Assembly: GCF_000332315.1 (NCBI RefSeq)
Contig: NZ_KB235933.1
Span: forward strand, 1,517,668-1,581,667
Length of the DNA stretch: 64,000 nt
Reading direction: 5' to 3'
Source: Prochlorothrix hollandica PCC 9006 = CALU 1027
GTDB lineage: Bacteria > Cyanobacteriota > Cyanobacteriia > Prochlorotrichales > Prochlorotrichaceae
Shown here: positions 38,051 through 46,015 of the stretch, piece after piece
Position numbering within the stretch: position 1 is the first letter of the stretch
Layout: each line of letters begins with the position of its first letter
Notes under the pieces: model-generated
What the model saw: the letters and a program-made list of their open reading frames with translations, nothing else
Database searches by the model: none
Told to the model about the DNA's origin: nothing
Position numbers and translations under genes: made by a program

Positions 38051-40462
38051 ATGCTGATGGAATTGGGGATTGCTGAGGTGGTGCTGGGGGCGGGGAAGGC
38101 GCTGCTGGAGACTTTTGGCGGGTCGATCGCCGAGGGGCTGGCGGAAACGGTGCTGGAGCGGCTGCGGGGCGGGGAGGCTCTGGAGCAGGACCGGGCCAAG
38201 GCCATGGAGTTGGAAGGCAATCCGGCGCTGTTGCAACAATTTCGGGAAGCCCAGGCGAGTTTGGCCGCTGTGCAGACGGAGCAGAATACCCTGAAGCGGG
38301 AGGAGTTGGCCCTGGCGGCACGATCGGGGGCGTTGGAGTTGGCCATTACCCAAAAGCTGGGGGAGGCCCAGTTGGATTTGGGCTGGCGGACCTTGGAGCA
38401 GCGGGGCCAGATTGAGGAGGCCAAGCTCCAGCAACAGCAGCAGTTGGCGGAGCAGGAGCGGGCGTTGCAGGTTTGGCTCCAGGGCCAGAGTTTGCAGGTG
38501 CAGCAGCGGCAACACCAGGAAAGCCTGGAGTTCCAGCGCCAAGCCCAACAGATCCAAATTGAGGCGGATTGGCAGCGCAATAGTTTGGCGACGATCCTCA
38601 GCCCGGAGACCTTGAAGCAGTTGTCTCCCGATCGTCTGCAATTTGTGGCGGCGCTGATGCAGGTCAGCGACAGTTGCCCGGACTATTTCCGCCATGATTT
38701 GGGGCGCATGGCCAAGAGTGAGTTGCGTCTGTTTCAGCGCCAGTTTCGGGACAAGGCGTTGGATTTTTATCCCCAGTTTTTCAAAAGTGAGGATGTTTTT
38801 GATACGGATATTGAGCAATTGCGGCGGATTATCCCGAGCCATTGCGTGATTGCGGGCTTTAGCTCTGTGGTGCAGAACCGGGCCTATTTCCACTACACCC
38901 TCTGGGGCAGTGAGATGGCCCAGGCGTTGGGGGGGGCTTTTGATCAGCGGGTGGATTGGGGGGATTGGCTGGGGTTGTTGCGGCGGGAGGCGGAGCAGCG
39001 GGGGCAGGCGCTCCCGGAGGGGCAGCTTTTGGAACTGGTGGGGCGGGGGCTGGTGGCGTTGCAGAAGCTGTTTGCCTGTTATTTGGTGGATCTCTATGCT
39101 CTGGTGGATGGGGCGAATCCCTATGTGGCGCTGACGGTGGATCAGGGGTTTGATCCCCTGGTGGAGCCGCTGTTGTTGCCCTATCGCTATGGTTTGGAGG
39201 GTCAGTTACAGGAGCTAAAGGCGGCGCGGCAGGCGGCGTTTGATCAGTTGTTGCAAGCGGCGAAGGCGGCGGAACTGCGAGCCGAGGCAGAGGCCAAGCA
39301 GAAGGCAAAAACAGAACAGGAGCGGCAGCGGCGGAAGGCGGAGGCAAAGCGGAAGGCAGAGGCAAAGCGGAAGGCGGAGGAAGAGGCAGAGCGATTGAGG
39401 AAAGAGCAGGAACAGGAGCAACAAAAGGCAAAAGCTCAAGTAGCCTTCAAAAAGGGACAAAGCTTATGGGAACTTGAAAAGTACAAAGAGGCGTTAGCTG
39501 CCTATAACGAGGCGATTAGCATTGACACAACTTTACTGCTAGCCTGGGTAGGTCAAGGTACTGTTTTAGATCATTTGGGTAGATTTGCTGATGCATTAGA
39601 AGCTTGTAATACAGCACTTACAATTGATAATAATTGTGCAGAAGCTTGGGCAGCACGGGGCAAGACTCTTAGTAATTTAGGGAATCACACAGATGGTCTT
39701 CATGATTGCGACCAAGCCCTCATGATCAATCCTGACTACCCAATTGCTTGGCAAAACCGAGGTCATATTGTGAACTGCCTAGGTCGATATGAGGAAGCAG
39801 TGGCAGCTTTCGATCGCACTTTGGCAATAAACTCCCGCGATAAGTGGGCTTGGAACGGTCAAGGCTACGCTCTAAATCAGTTAGGTCGATATGAGGAAGC
39901 AGTGATAGCTTTCGATTCTGCACTCACAGTTGACCCTAACTTTACAGAAGCGTGGAATGGTAGAGGCCATGCTTTGAGCAAGTTAGATCGATACGAGGAA
40001 GCAGTAACAGCTTTCGATTCTGCACTCACAGTTGATCCTAACTTTACAGAAGCGTGGAATGGTAGAGGTCATGCTTTGAGCAAGTTAGATCGATACGAGG
40101 AAGCGTTGACAGCTTTTGGGCAGGCGCTGGCCATCGATTCTAGTTTTCAGGTGTACTGGAATAGCTATGGTATTGCTTTTTATGAGTTAGGTTACTATGA
40201 GCAAGCAAGAATAGCTTTCAATCATGCACTTGTAATTGACCCTCAAGACAAATGGAGTTGGAATGACCTAGGTAATGCTTTAGACGAATTAGGTTTAGAT
40301 AATAAAGCATTAGAGGCTTACAGCAGAGCTTTAGAGATTGACCCAAGTTTTACTGTTGCCATCAACAATCATAAAACTGCTGAAGAGAAACTCCAGAGCA
40401 CTGAACCAACCCAACCCCAAACCCCTTCCCCCAAATTCTGGCCCTTTGGCCGCAAACCTTAG
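38051..40462 (+). CDS. Chimeric coiled-coil/TPR protein
   Basis: 803 residues. The N-terminal part begins with a Gly/Ala-rich amphipathic or membrane-active helix (VVLGAGKALLETFGGSIAEG). A long Gln/Glu coiled coil follows at about 50-180, then a globular domain at about 180-400 (RLFQRQFRDKALDFYPQFF, HCVIAGFSSVVQNRAYFHYT). A very basic/acidic helix rich in KAEAKRKAE lies at about 405-460. From about 465 to 780 there are roughly nine TPR units (ALAAYNEAISIDTTLLLAWV, AVTAFDSALTVDPNFTEAWN twice). The junction coincides with a base shift from GC-rich (37 of 60 in 38221-38280) to AT-rich (25 of 60 in 39541-39600), which suggests a fusion. Function unknown; the place beside RloAB and a toxin-antitoxin pair is compatible with a defence sensor. 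Confidence 0.7.
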   Translation: MLMELGIAEVVLGAGKALLETFGGSIAEGLAETVLERLRGGEALEQDRAKAMELEGNPALLQQFREAQASLAAVQTEQNTLKREELALAARSGALELAITQKLGEAQLDLGWRTLEQRGQIEEAKLQQQQQLAEQERALQVWLQGQSLQVQQRQHQESLEFQRQAQQIQIEADWQRNSLATILSPETLKQLSPDRLQFVAALMQVSDSCPDYFRHDLGRMAKSELRLFQRQFRDKALDFYPQFFKSEDVFDTDIEQLRRIIPSHCVIAGFSSVVQNRAYFHYTLWGSEMAQALGGAFDQRVDWGDWLGLLRREAEQRGQALPEGQLLELVGRGLVALQKLFACYLVDLYALVDGANPYVALTVDQGFDPLVEPLLLPYRYGLEGQLQELKAARQAAFDQLLQAAKAAELRAEAEAKQKAKTEQERQRRKAEAKRKAEAKRKAEEEAERLRKEQEQEQQKAKAQVAFKKGQSLWELEKYKEALAAYNEAISIDTTLLLAWVGQGTVLDHLGRFADALEACNTALTIDNNCAEAWAARGKTLSNLGNHTDGLHDCDQALMINPDYPIAWQNRGHIVNCLGRYEEAVAAFDRTLAINSRDKWAWNGQGYALNQLGRYEEAVIAFDSALTVDPNFTEAWNGRGHALSKLDRYEEAVTAFDSALTVDPNFTEAWNGRGHALSKLDRYEEALTAFGQALAIDSSFQVYWNSYGIAFYELGYYEQARIAFNHALVIDPQDKWSWNDLGNALDELGLDNKALEAYSRALEIDPSFTVAINNHKTAEEKLQSTEPTQPQTPSPKFWPFGRKP

Positions 40463-40482
40463 CCCATCACCCTAAATTACCC

Positions 40483-40773
40483 ATGTCCCCAGAAACCCTG
40501 ACCCGCTATGTCACTCGCCACCCAGAAATTCTCTCCGGTGAACCCATCATTGCCCAAACCCGCACCAGCGTTCGGGCGATCGTCAGCCTCTGGCGACTAG
40601 GCATCCCCCCCGAAGAAATCGTCACCACCCATCTGACCCACCTCACCCTCGCCCAAGTTTTCGATGCCCTCAGCTTCTACCTCGACCACCAAGACGACAT
40701 TAATGCCTACATTGAACGCAACAGAACCCCAGAAAGTCTGGTTCATCCGATCGTCCAATCTACCTTAGCCTGA
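40483..40773 (+). CDS. DUF433 antitoxin
   Basis: 96 residues. The DUF433 domain spans most of the protein: VTRHPEILSGEPIIAQTRTS, VSLWRLGIPPEEIVTTHLTH, LAQVFDALSFYLDHQDDINA. DUF433 proteins are small helix-turn-helix antitoxins that pair with a downstream PIN-like toxin. It lies 17 bp before the DUF5615 gene on the same strand, and follows the TPR gene by only 20 bp, so all three may be co-transcribed. Confidence 0.88.
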   Translation: MSPETLTRYVTRHPEILSGEPIIAQTRTSVRAIVSLWRLGIPPEEIVTTHLTHLTLAQVFDALSFYLDHQDDINAYIERNRTPESLVHPIVQSTLA

Positions 40774-40790
40774 GCCACGTTAGAGCCAAG

Positions 40791-41138
40791 ATGATGAAAC
40801 TTTTCGCTGCGATCTACACCGATGAAGACATCTCCAACCTAGTGGCCACCCTGTTACAAAGCCGTGGATTTGATGTTCTCACAACAATCTCAGCCAGAAG
40901 AATGGGTTACACAGACTCCGAGCAACTAAAATTCGCCACTACCCAAAGCCGATGCTTTTTAACCCATAATCGAGTTGACTTTGAGATCTTGCATCTTAGG
41001 CTTATGGAGAGTCAAATTCACCACTCCGGCATCATTATTGTTCCGCAAAAAAGTCCCTACGAGATTGCCCAGCGAGTTGGTCTCCTTTTAGATACCTTAA
41101 CTGCCGATGAGATCGCTAACCAGCTTCTCTACGCCTAG
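40791..41138 (+). CDS. DUF5615 PIN-like toxin
   Basis: 115 residues. Motifs of DUF5615 (PIN-like/Mut7-C-type RNase fold) are FAAIYTDEDISNLVATLLQS at the start, with the first acidic cluster DED; FDVLTTISARRMGYTDSEQL; and CFLTHNRVDFEIL with the second acidic residue. The C-terminus has IIIVPQKSPYEIAQRV. It is probably a toxin ribonuclease counteracted by the DUF433 partner immediately upstream. Confidence 0.87.
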   Translation: MMKLFAAIYTDEDISNLVATLLQSRGFDVLTTISARRMGYTDSEQLKFATTQSRCFLTHNRVDFEILHLRLMESQIHHSGIIIVPQKSPYEIAQRVGLLLDTLTADEIANQLLYA

Positions 41139-41401
41139 GCTTGAGGAACCGATAGTAGCAATCCCCCCGTGGTTGCCCCGGTTTTGTGCCACCCCGCCCG
41201 GTTGTGAATGTCGGTTGAACCGGGTTCAGGATGACCCCATTGATCAATGGTCTCGTTGTGCCGGGACAGGGCGGGCACGGGGGCACCGCCCCTACCGGGC
41301 AGATTGTGGCGATCGGGTAGGGGTGGGGTTTCCGCGCCCAGGGCAGAATCGTTGGTCAGTTAACCGGATTTAGAGCGTTATCTTATCGTTGTGGGGGAGT
41401 A
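41139..41401. repeat. Diverged MITE-A-like core
   Basis: Bases 41158-41182 share CAATCCCCCCGTGGTTGCCC with the MITE-A centre, and 41270-41310 carry the matching GGGCACGGGGGC...CCCCTACC half. The ends of MITE-A are not found, and the middle differs. It is an old or partial relative, located between the toxin gene (plus) and the M48 gene (minus). Confidence 0.65.
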
Positions 41402-43039
41402 TCACGAGGTTTTCCAGGTATCGAGGAAATTCCAGTCGCTATCCTCGTCCCCGTCCCCTGGTTCATCTTCCCCCGTGCCCAGGGTCCACTGGCTACGATC
41501 GAGGGGAACCCCCGACCCATAGGCCGACGGATCCCCGGATCCCTGACCCTTGCGGGCGGGGGGACTGGGCAAATTTAAGGGACGCAGACCAGGAGGGGGG
41601 GATTGATCGCCCCCGAAATTAGCGGTGGGGTGGAGATGGGGTGACAAGCCGTCCCCGTCCCAATCCCTGGAGCCATCGTCCGTGAAACCATCACGGCGAT
41701 CGTCATGGAAAGCGTCAGCCCCATCAACCCCATAGGAGCGGGGCAAGCGATCGCCCTTCGACCCCCCAGACAAACCCCGGCCAAACTGTTCCGGATTCCA
41801 GCGCCGCCGCCCTTGGCCCCGCTGGCTGGGTTGATCGGGATCGGGACGAGCGGAATCAGGGCGATCGCCGCCGGTGAAATCGCGGGGACGATCGACATCA
41901 GGGCGATCGCCCTCTGGTTGGAACCGGGGCAGCCGATCGCCAGTGCCAGCATCAGTAGCCACCGGAGCCGCAGCGCCAGGGGCACCCCCCCCGCTCCAGT
42001 CCTCTCCATCCCAGGCTTCCGCCACCGCCGCCACACCACCCGCCACACCACCCGCCACACCAGGAACCATCCCCTGATTCCCCCCCAAATTCAAGGGTTG
42101 CAGGGCCGGGGCAGGTGGGGGCGAGGGAGGCGGCGGGATCAGGGGAGCGCGATCGGGAACCGTCCCATCGGCAGGTGGGGTGTAACTACCATCCCCGTCT
42201 AGGAACAGGTAGGTTCCGGCCACGATCGATTCATAGGTGCCCCCCTCAATCCACTTCAGCAACTCCGCTGTGCGCAAAATAATCCAGGGGCGCATATTCT
42301 CGGAGAAACTGAGGATCTTGGTCATTTTGTCCAAGTTATCCAGATCACACTCCCCAAACTCCCGCGCCTGATCCAAAAACTCGTCAATCACCGCCTGGGA
42401 AATATACTGCTCTGGCAGTCCCGCCAACTTCATCAAGGCACGGGTAGCCACCGTTGTATCTTGGCAAGCCAACAGCCCCGCCCGATCGCAGGTGAGCTTG
42501 GCCATCATCATCCATTGATAGAGCGCCAACTCCACCCCATTGGTGGCAATGCCCCCCAATCCCAAGGTGGAACTGGCGATAAACTTACCCAGCACCGGCA
42601 GAATAATGGCCGTTTGGTGATAGAGCATGTGCTGGCTTTTGATGTGCCCCAGTTCATGGCCGAAGACATAGAGCCACTCCGCCTCCGTCAGCCGCTCCAG
42701 GGCATCCATATTGATGATGACAATGGAATCATTGACCCCAATGGTGAGGGTGCGAATATAGCCTTCCCCATGGATTAAATACAGATCCGGCATGGGGTCA
42801 ACGGCCAAGGTGGTACAGGCAGACTCAAAGGCGCTGTAGATGGCGGGAAAGTTGCGGTAGGTAATGCGGATGGCATTGGCAGTGCAACGGAACCGGAACA
42901 GGCGATCGATCCCGTACTCGTTGATTTTTTTGAACACCAAGGACAAGCCGGGCATCTTTTGTAGCGACTTGAGGGCGCGGCTGTCAAAGGGATGTTCGTA
43001 AACGTTGGCGCGGAGTCCGTAGAAGTTTCGCAAGGTCAT
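41402..43039 (-). CDS. M48 family zinc metallopeptidase with long acidic/Gly-rich tail
   Basis: 545 residues from ATG 43039 (MTLRNFYGLRANVYEHPFDS); GTG three codons upstream is an alternative. The catalytic motif HELGHIKSQH lies near residue 130 with zinc ligands in HExxH, and CDRAGLLACQD near 185 supplies the third ligand region. A hydrophobic stretch follows the active site (TAIILPVLGKFIASSTLGLG). After about residue 300 the sequence becomes low-complexity, rich in Pro, Gly, Asp and Arg (for example GDRPDVDRPRDFTGGDRP), probably disordered. It contrasts with the degenerate M48-like protein at 16065-18827, because all active-site residues are kept here. Confidence 0.88.
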   Translation of the reverse strand: MTLRNFYGLRANVYEHPFDSRALKSLQKMPGLSLVFKKINEYGIDRLFRFRCTANAIRITYRNFPAIYSAFESACTTLAVDPMPDLYLIHGEGYIRTLTIGVNDSIVIINMDALERLTEAEWLYVFGHELGHIKSQHMLYHQTAIILPVLGKFIASSTLGLGGIATNGVELALYQWMMMAKLTCDRAGLLACQDTTVATRALMKLAGLPEQYISQAVIDEFLDQAREFGECDLDNLDKMTKILSFSENMRPWIILRTAELLKWIEGGTYESIVAGTYLFLDGDGSYTPPADGTVPDRAPLIPPPPSPPPAPALQPLNLGGNQGMVPGVAGGVAGGVAAVAEAWDGEDWSGGGAPGAAAPVATDAGTGDRLPRFQPEGDRPDVDRPRDFTGGDRPDSARPDPDQPSQRGQGRRRWNPEQFGRGLSGGSKGDRLPRSYGVDGADAFHDDRRDGFTDDGSRDWDGDGLSPHLHPTANFGGDQSPPPGLRPLNLPSPPARKGQGSGDPSAYGSGVPLDRSQWTLGTGEDEPGDGDEDSDWNFLDTWKTS

Positions 43040-43206
43040 GGTATCCACATGCTGGGGGGTGGGTGCTGGGGTTCCAGGAGGTTCAGCTTGCCTTCTATCC
43101 TAACAGCTTGCCCCTCGACCGTTGGACCCCCGTGGTTAGGTCGGATCCGTCACCCTGAACCCTTGCCCTGAACCCTTGCCCTGAACCCTAAACCCTGCCA
43201 GCAGCC

Positions 43207-43722
43207 CTAAAACCGGTAGCCTAGACCAGTTTGGACAGACACCGCCGTTTCCCCATCCTTGGCACCGCCATCATAGGCATCGATGGCAATCATGGCATTA
43301 CCAAACAAAACAATGCGGCTATTGGGAATGGAGTAGTCCACACCGGGCTGAATCACAAAGGAGGTTTTGTCCCCCACGATGCTATCGGCATTGGTGAAGG
43401 AGACCCCGGCCCCCACATAGGGTTCCAGTTGCCAGGTGAGGGGGAAGTCATAGGAGACCGTGGGCACAAAGGCAATGCTGTTGCCATCCACCGCTACTTG
43501 GGTGCGCAGGGAAATGGGAAACTCTAATAATTTATAGCGCCCTGCCACCACCCCCGCCAGGTCTAAGCCATCCTCGGCACTGTTAGTTTGCCCCACGGCC
43601 ACCCCTACCCCAATGTAGCTACCATAGGCGGGCTGAGCCTGGACGGGCTGACTCAAGCTGGCGAGGGCTGTGCCCACGATCGCCGTAGCTGCCAGAAATT
43701 TGGAAGTGTGTGTGATTGCCAT
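43207..43722 (-). CDS. Outer-membrane beta-barrel protein
   Basis: 171 residues. Signal peptide ending PVQAQ at about 25-30. The mature part alternates polar and hydrophobic residues typical of an 8-stranded barrel (YGSYIGVGVAVGQTNSAEDG, WQLEPYVGAGVSFTNADS, TAVSVQTGLGYRF) and ends in Phe, the usual BAM recognition residue. It is probably OmpA/OmpW-like porin-type; no specific role is indicated. A GAGG-like site precedes the ATG. Confidence 0.78.
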   Translation of the reverse strand: MAITHTSKFLAATAIVGTALASLSQPVQAQPAYGSYIGVGVAVGQTNSAEDGLDLAGVVAGRYKLLEFPISLRTQVAVDGNSIAFVPTVSYDFPLTWQLEPYVGAGVSFTNADSIVGDKTSFVIQPGVDYSIPNSRIVLFGNAMIAIDAYDGGAKDGETAVSVQTGLGYRF

Positions 43723-44160
43723 AAAAGCTCCTCAATTGACCATCGATGACTCTACTTGTCCGTCAGTCCAGGGGTTCCAGACCAGGGCAGGGGGTTACCC
43801 AGGGCAGGCTAGCAACACTGCGCAACTGGGCTAGGGGCACGCTGAAAGCACTGGGGGACTGGGCTAACAGCGGAAGCCCCCCGATCGCGGCGGACATAAC
43901 CCCATGGGATACCCACGATGTTGTCACCCCAGGGAGCTAAGTTCCCAAAATCTATAGCACAGTTTCGACCCAAACGCTAAGGGTCGGCGATCGCGGCACT
44001 GCCTCCAGTCTCCCCAGTCCCCCAGCCCTAGGCCCACAGACCGGGGGAAGAGGAACGCAATTTGCTAGGATTGGGAGGGCATTTTGGGTCAGGGTCGCCC
44101 CCCTCAGTCCCATCGTCCCAGCCATCCAGAACGAGCCATCCAGCAAGAGAACAAAACAGC
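43723..44160. other. Spacer between divergent genes, no gene seen
   Basis: Between the barrel protein gene (minus) and lipA (plus). A 64-residue frame at 43746-43940 has no supporting features. Degenerate CATCCAG direct repeats at about 44113-44145 precede the lipA start. Confidence 0.5.
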
Positions 44161-45048
44161 GTGGTTGTTAAGCCAGAGTGGTTACGGGTTAAAGCCCCCC
44201 AGCGAGAGCGCATTGGGGCGGTTCAAGATATTCTGCGGGATTTACACCTGAATACGGTGTGCGAAGAAGCCTCTTGCCCCAATATTGGCGAATGCTTCCA
44301 CCAAGGCACCGCCACCTTTTTGATCATGGGTCCAGCTTGCACCCGTGCCTGTCCCTATTGCGACATTGATTTTGAGAAAAAGCCCCAAGCCTTGGATCCC
44401 ACCGAGCCGGTGCGGTTGGCGGAAGCCGTGGGGCGCATGGGCTTGAACCATGTGGTCATTACCTCGGTCAATCGGGATGATTTGGCCGATGGGGGAGCCA
44501 GTCAGTTTGTGGCCTGTATCGCAGCGATTCGATCGCGATCGCCCCACACCACTATCGAAGTCTTGATCCCCGATCTCTGTGGCCAATGGTCTGCCCTGGC
44601 CCAGATCCTGGCCGCTGCCCCGGAGGTGCTGAACCACAACACCGAAACCGTGCCCCGCCTCTACCGCCGGGTGCGACCCCAGGGGGACTATCAGCGCTCC
44701 TTGGAACTGTTGAAAACAGCGCGGGCCTTGGCTCCGGCGGTCTACACCAAGTCTGGGGTGATGGTGGGCCTGGGGGAAACCGAGGCGGAAGTGGATCAGG
44801 TGTTGCGGGATCTGCGCCAGGTGGACTGCGACATTGTGACCCTGGGGCAATATTTGCAACCGACTCCCAAGCATTTGGCCGTCGATCGCTTTGTCACCCC
44901 GGAAGCCTTCGATCGCTGGCGCACCCTAGGCCAGGATCTGGGCTTTTTGCAGGTGGTGGCCTCCCCCCTCACCCGCAGTTCCTACCATGCCGCCGAAGTG
45001 CGCCGCTTAATGGCGGAACATCCCCGCAGCCCCCAGGCTGGACCCTAA
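44161..45048 (+). CDS. lipA: Lipoyl synthase
   Basis: Radical-SAM enzyme inserting two sulfurs into octanoyl groups of lipoyl-dependent enzymes. The GTG at 44161 ([19 protein letters not shown]) gives 295 residues, usual for LipA; the frame continues upstream to 44062 but the extra residues are low-complexity. Both iron-sulfur sites are present: the auxiliary cluster [12 protein letters not shown] at about 37-48 and the radical-SAM CxxxCxxC in [11 protein letters not shown] near 63-73. The following blocks [15 protein letters not shown] and [13 protein letters not shown] are typical. The C-terminal SSYHAAE contains the conserved serine. Confidence 0.95.
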   Translation: MVVKPEWLRVKAPQRERIGAVQDILRDLHLNTVCEEASCPNIGECFHQGTATFLIMGPACTRACPYCDIDFEKKPQALDPTEPVRLAEAVGRMGLNHVVITSVNRDDLADGGASQFVACIAAIRSRSPHTTIEVLIPDLCGQWSALAQILAAAPEVLNHNTETVPRLYRRVRPQGDYQRSLELLKTARALAPAVYTKSGVMVGLGETEAEVDQVLRDLRQVDCDIVTLGQYLQPTPKHLAVDRFVTPEAFDRWRTLGQDLGFLQVVASPLTRSSYHAAEVRRLMAEHPRSPQAGP

Positions 45049-45084
45049 CCCCCTGCACTACCCACCCTTCACTAGATACGCTTG

Positions 45085-45990
45085 ATGATCAATCTCTGGG
45101 ATATGGCCCTCTCTGGCCTCAGCACCTCAGGCATCGCCCTCCAAACCCTCTGGGGTCCCCCGACTAACCAGTTCCAAGGCTATTCCCTGGACGATCGCGA
45201 TCCCGCCGTCATCGAAACCCTGATGCCCTACTGGCAATGGGCCTATGATCACTATTTCCAGGCCCAAAGCGACGGTTGGCACCAAATTCCCGATGGCCAG
45301 GTTTTGCTGGTGGGATCCCACAATGGGGGACTAGCCGCCCCGGATATGCACCTGTCCATCTACCAATGGATGCGCCACTTTGGCCCCGATCGCCTCACCT
45401 ATGGTCTCATGCATCCCAACATGTGGACCGCCCTGCCCCACTTCGCCCAACTGGCCACCCAAGTCGGAGCCATCCGCGCCAACTCCCGCCTTGCCCTGGC
45501 CGCGTTCCAACGGGGGGCCAGTGTCTTGGTCTATCCCGGTGGCGGTCAGGATGTGTTCCGGCCCCATCACCAACGGGATCAGATTTATTTTGCCGGTCGC
45601 ACGGGGTTTATTAAATTAGCCCTGCGGACGGAAGTGCCCATTGTGCCGGTGGTGTCCTGGGGTGCCCACGATACCCTCTTTGTCCTGGGGGATTTCTATG
45701 AACAGGCCAAGGAATGGCACCAACGCCTAGGCTTACCCTGGTTCTTTTTTGGGATAGATCCAGAAACGTTTCCCATTTATGTGGGGCTACCCTGGGGGTT
45801 GGCCCTGGGTCCCCTGCCTAATATTCCCTGGTGCCATCCCATTCGGATCCGGGTGGGCCAGCCCATTACCTTTAGTCGCTATGGACGAGATGCCGCCTGC
45901 GATCTGGACTATGTGGCGGAATGCTGCGATCGGGTCCGTCAAGCCATGCAACAAGACCTGACCGCCCTCGCGATCGCCGCCCAGGCGTAA
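45085..45990 (+). CDS. Lysophospholipid-acyltransferase-family protein
   Basis: 301 residues from ATG 45085. The acyltransferase signature is relaxed but visible: VGSHNGGLAAPDMH for the HxxxxD-type block, followed by RANSRLALAAFQRGASVLVY and PGGGQDVFRP, as in the DGAT/TMEM68-like branch. The C-terminal hydrophobic part includes LPWGLALGPLPNIPW. It probably acylates glycerolipid or a related acceptor at the membrane; no substrate can be named. It follows lipA by 36 bp. Confidence 0.75.
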   Translation: MINLWDMALSGLSTSGIALQTLWGPPTNQFQGYSLDDRDPAVIETLMPYWQWAYDHYFQAQSDGWHQIPDGQVLLVGSHNGGLAAPDMHLSIYQWMRHFGPDRLTYGLMHPNMWTALPHFAQLATQVGAIRANSRLALAAFQRGASVLVYPGGGQDVFRPHHQRDQIYFAGRTGFIKLALRTEVPIVPVVSWGAHDTLFVLGDFYEQAKEWHQRLGLPWFFFGIDPETFPIYVGLPWGLALGPLPNIPWCHPIRIRVGQPITFSRYGRDAACDLDYVAECCDRVRQAMQQDLTALAIAAQA

Positions 45991-46015
45991 GGCGATCGTC
46001 GAAGCGATCGCCCCC

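Noticed and set aside
38859..39431. 190-residue Pro/Ala-rich frame antisense to the TPR gene
   Set aside because: Shadow of a GC-rich coding region; no signal or domain.
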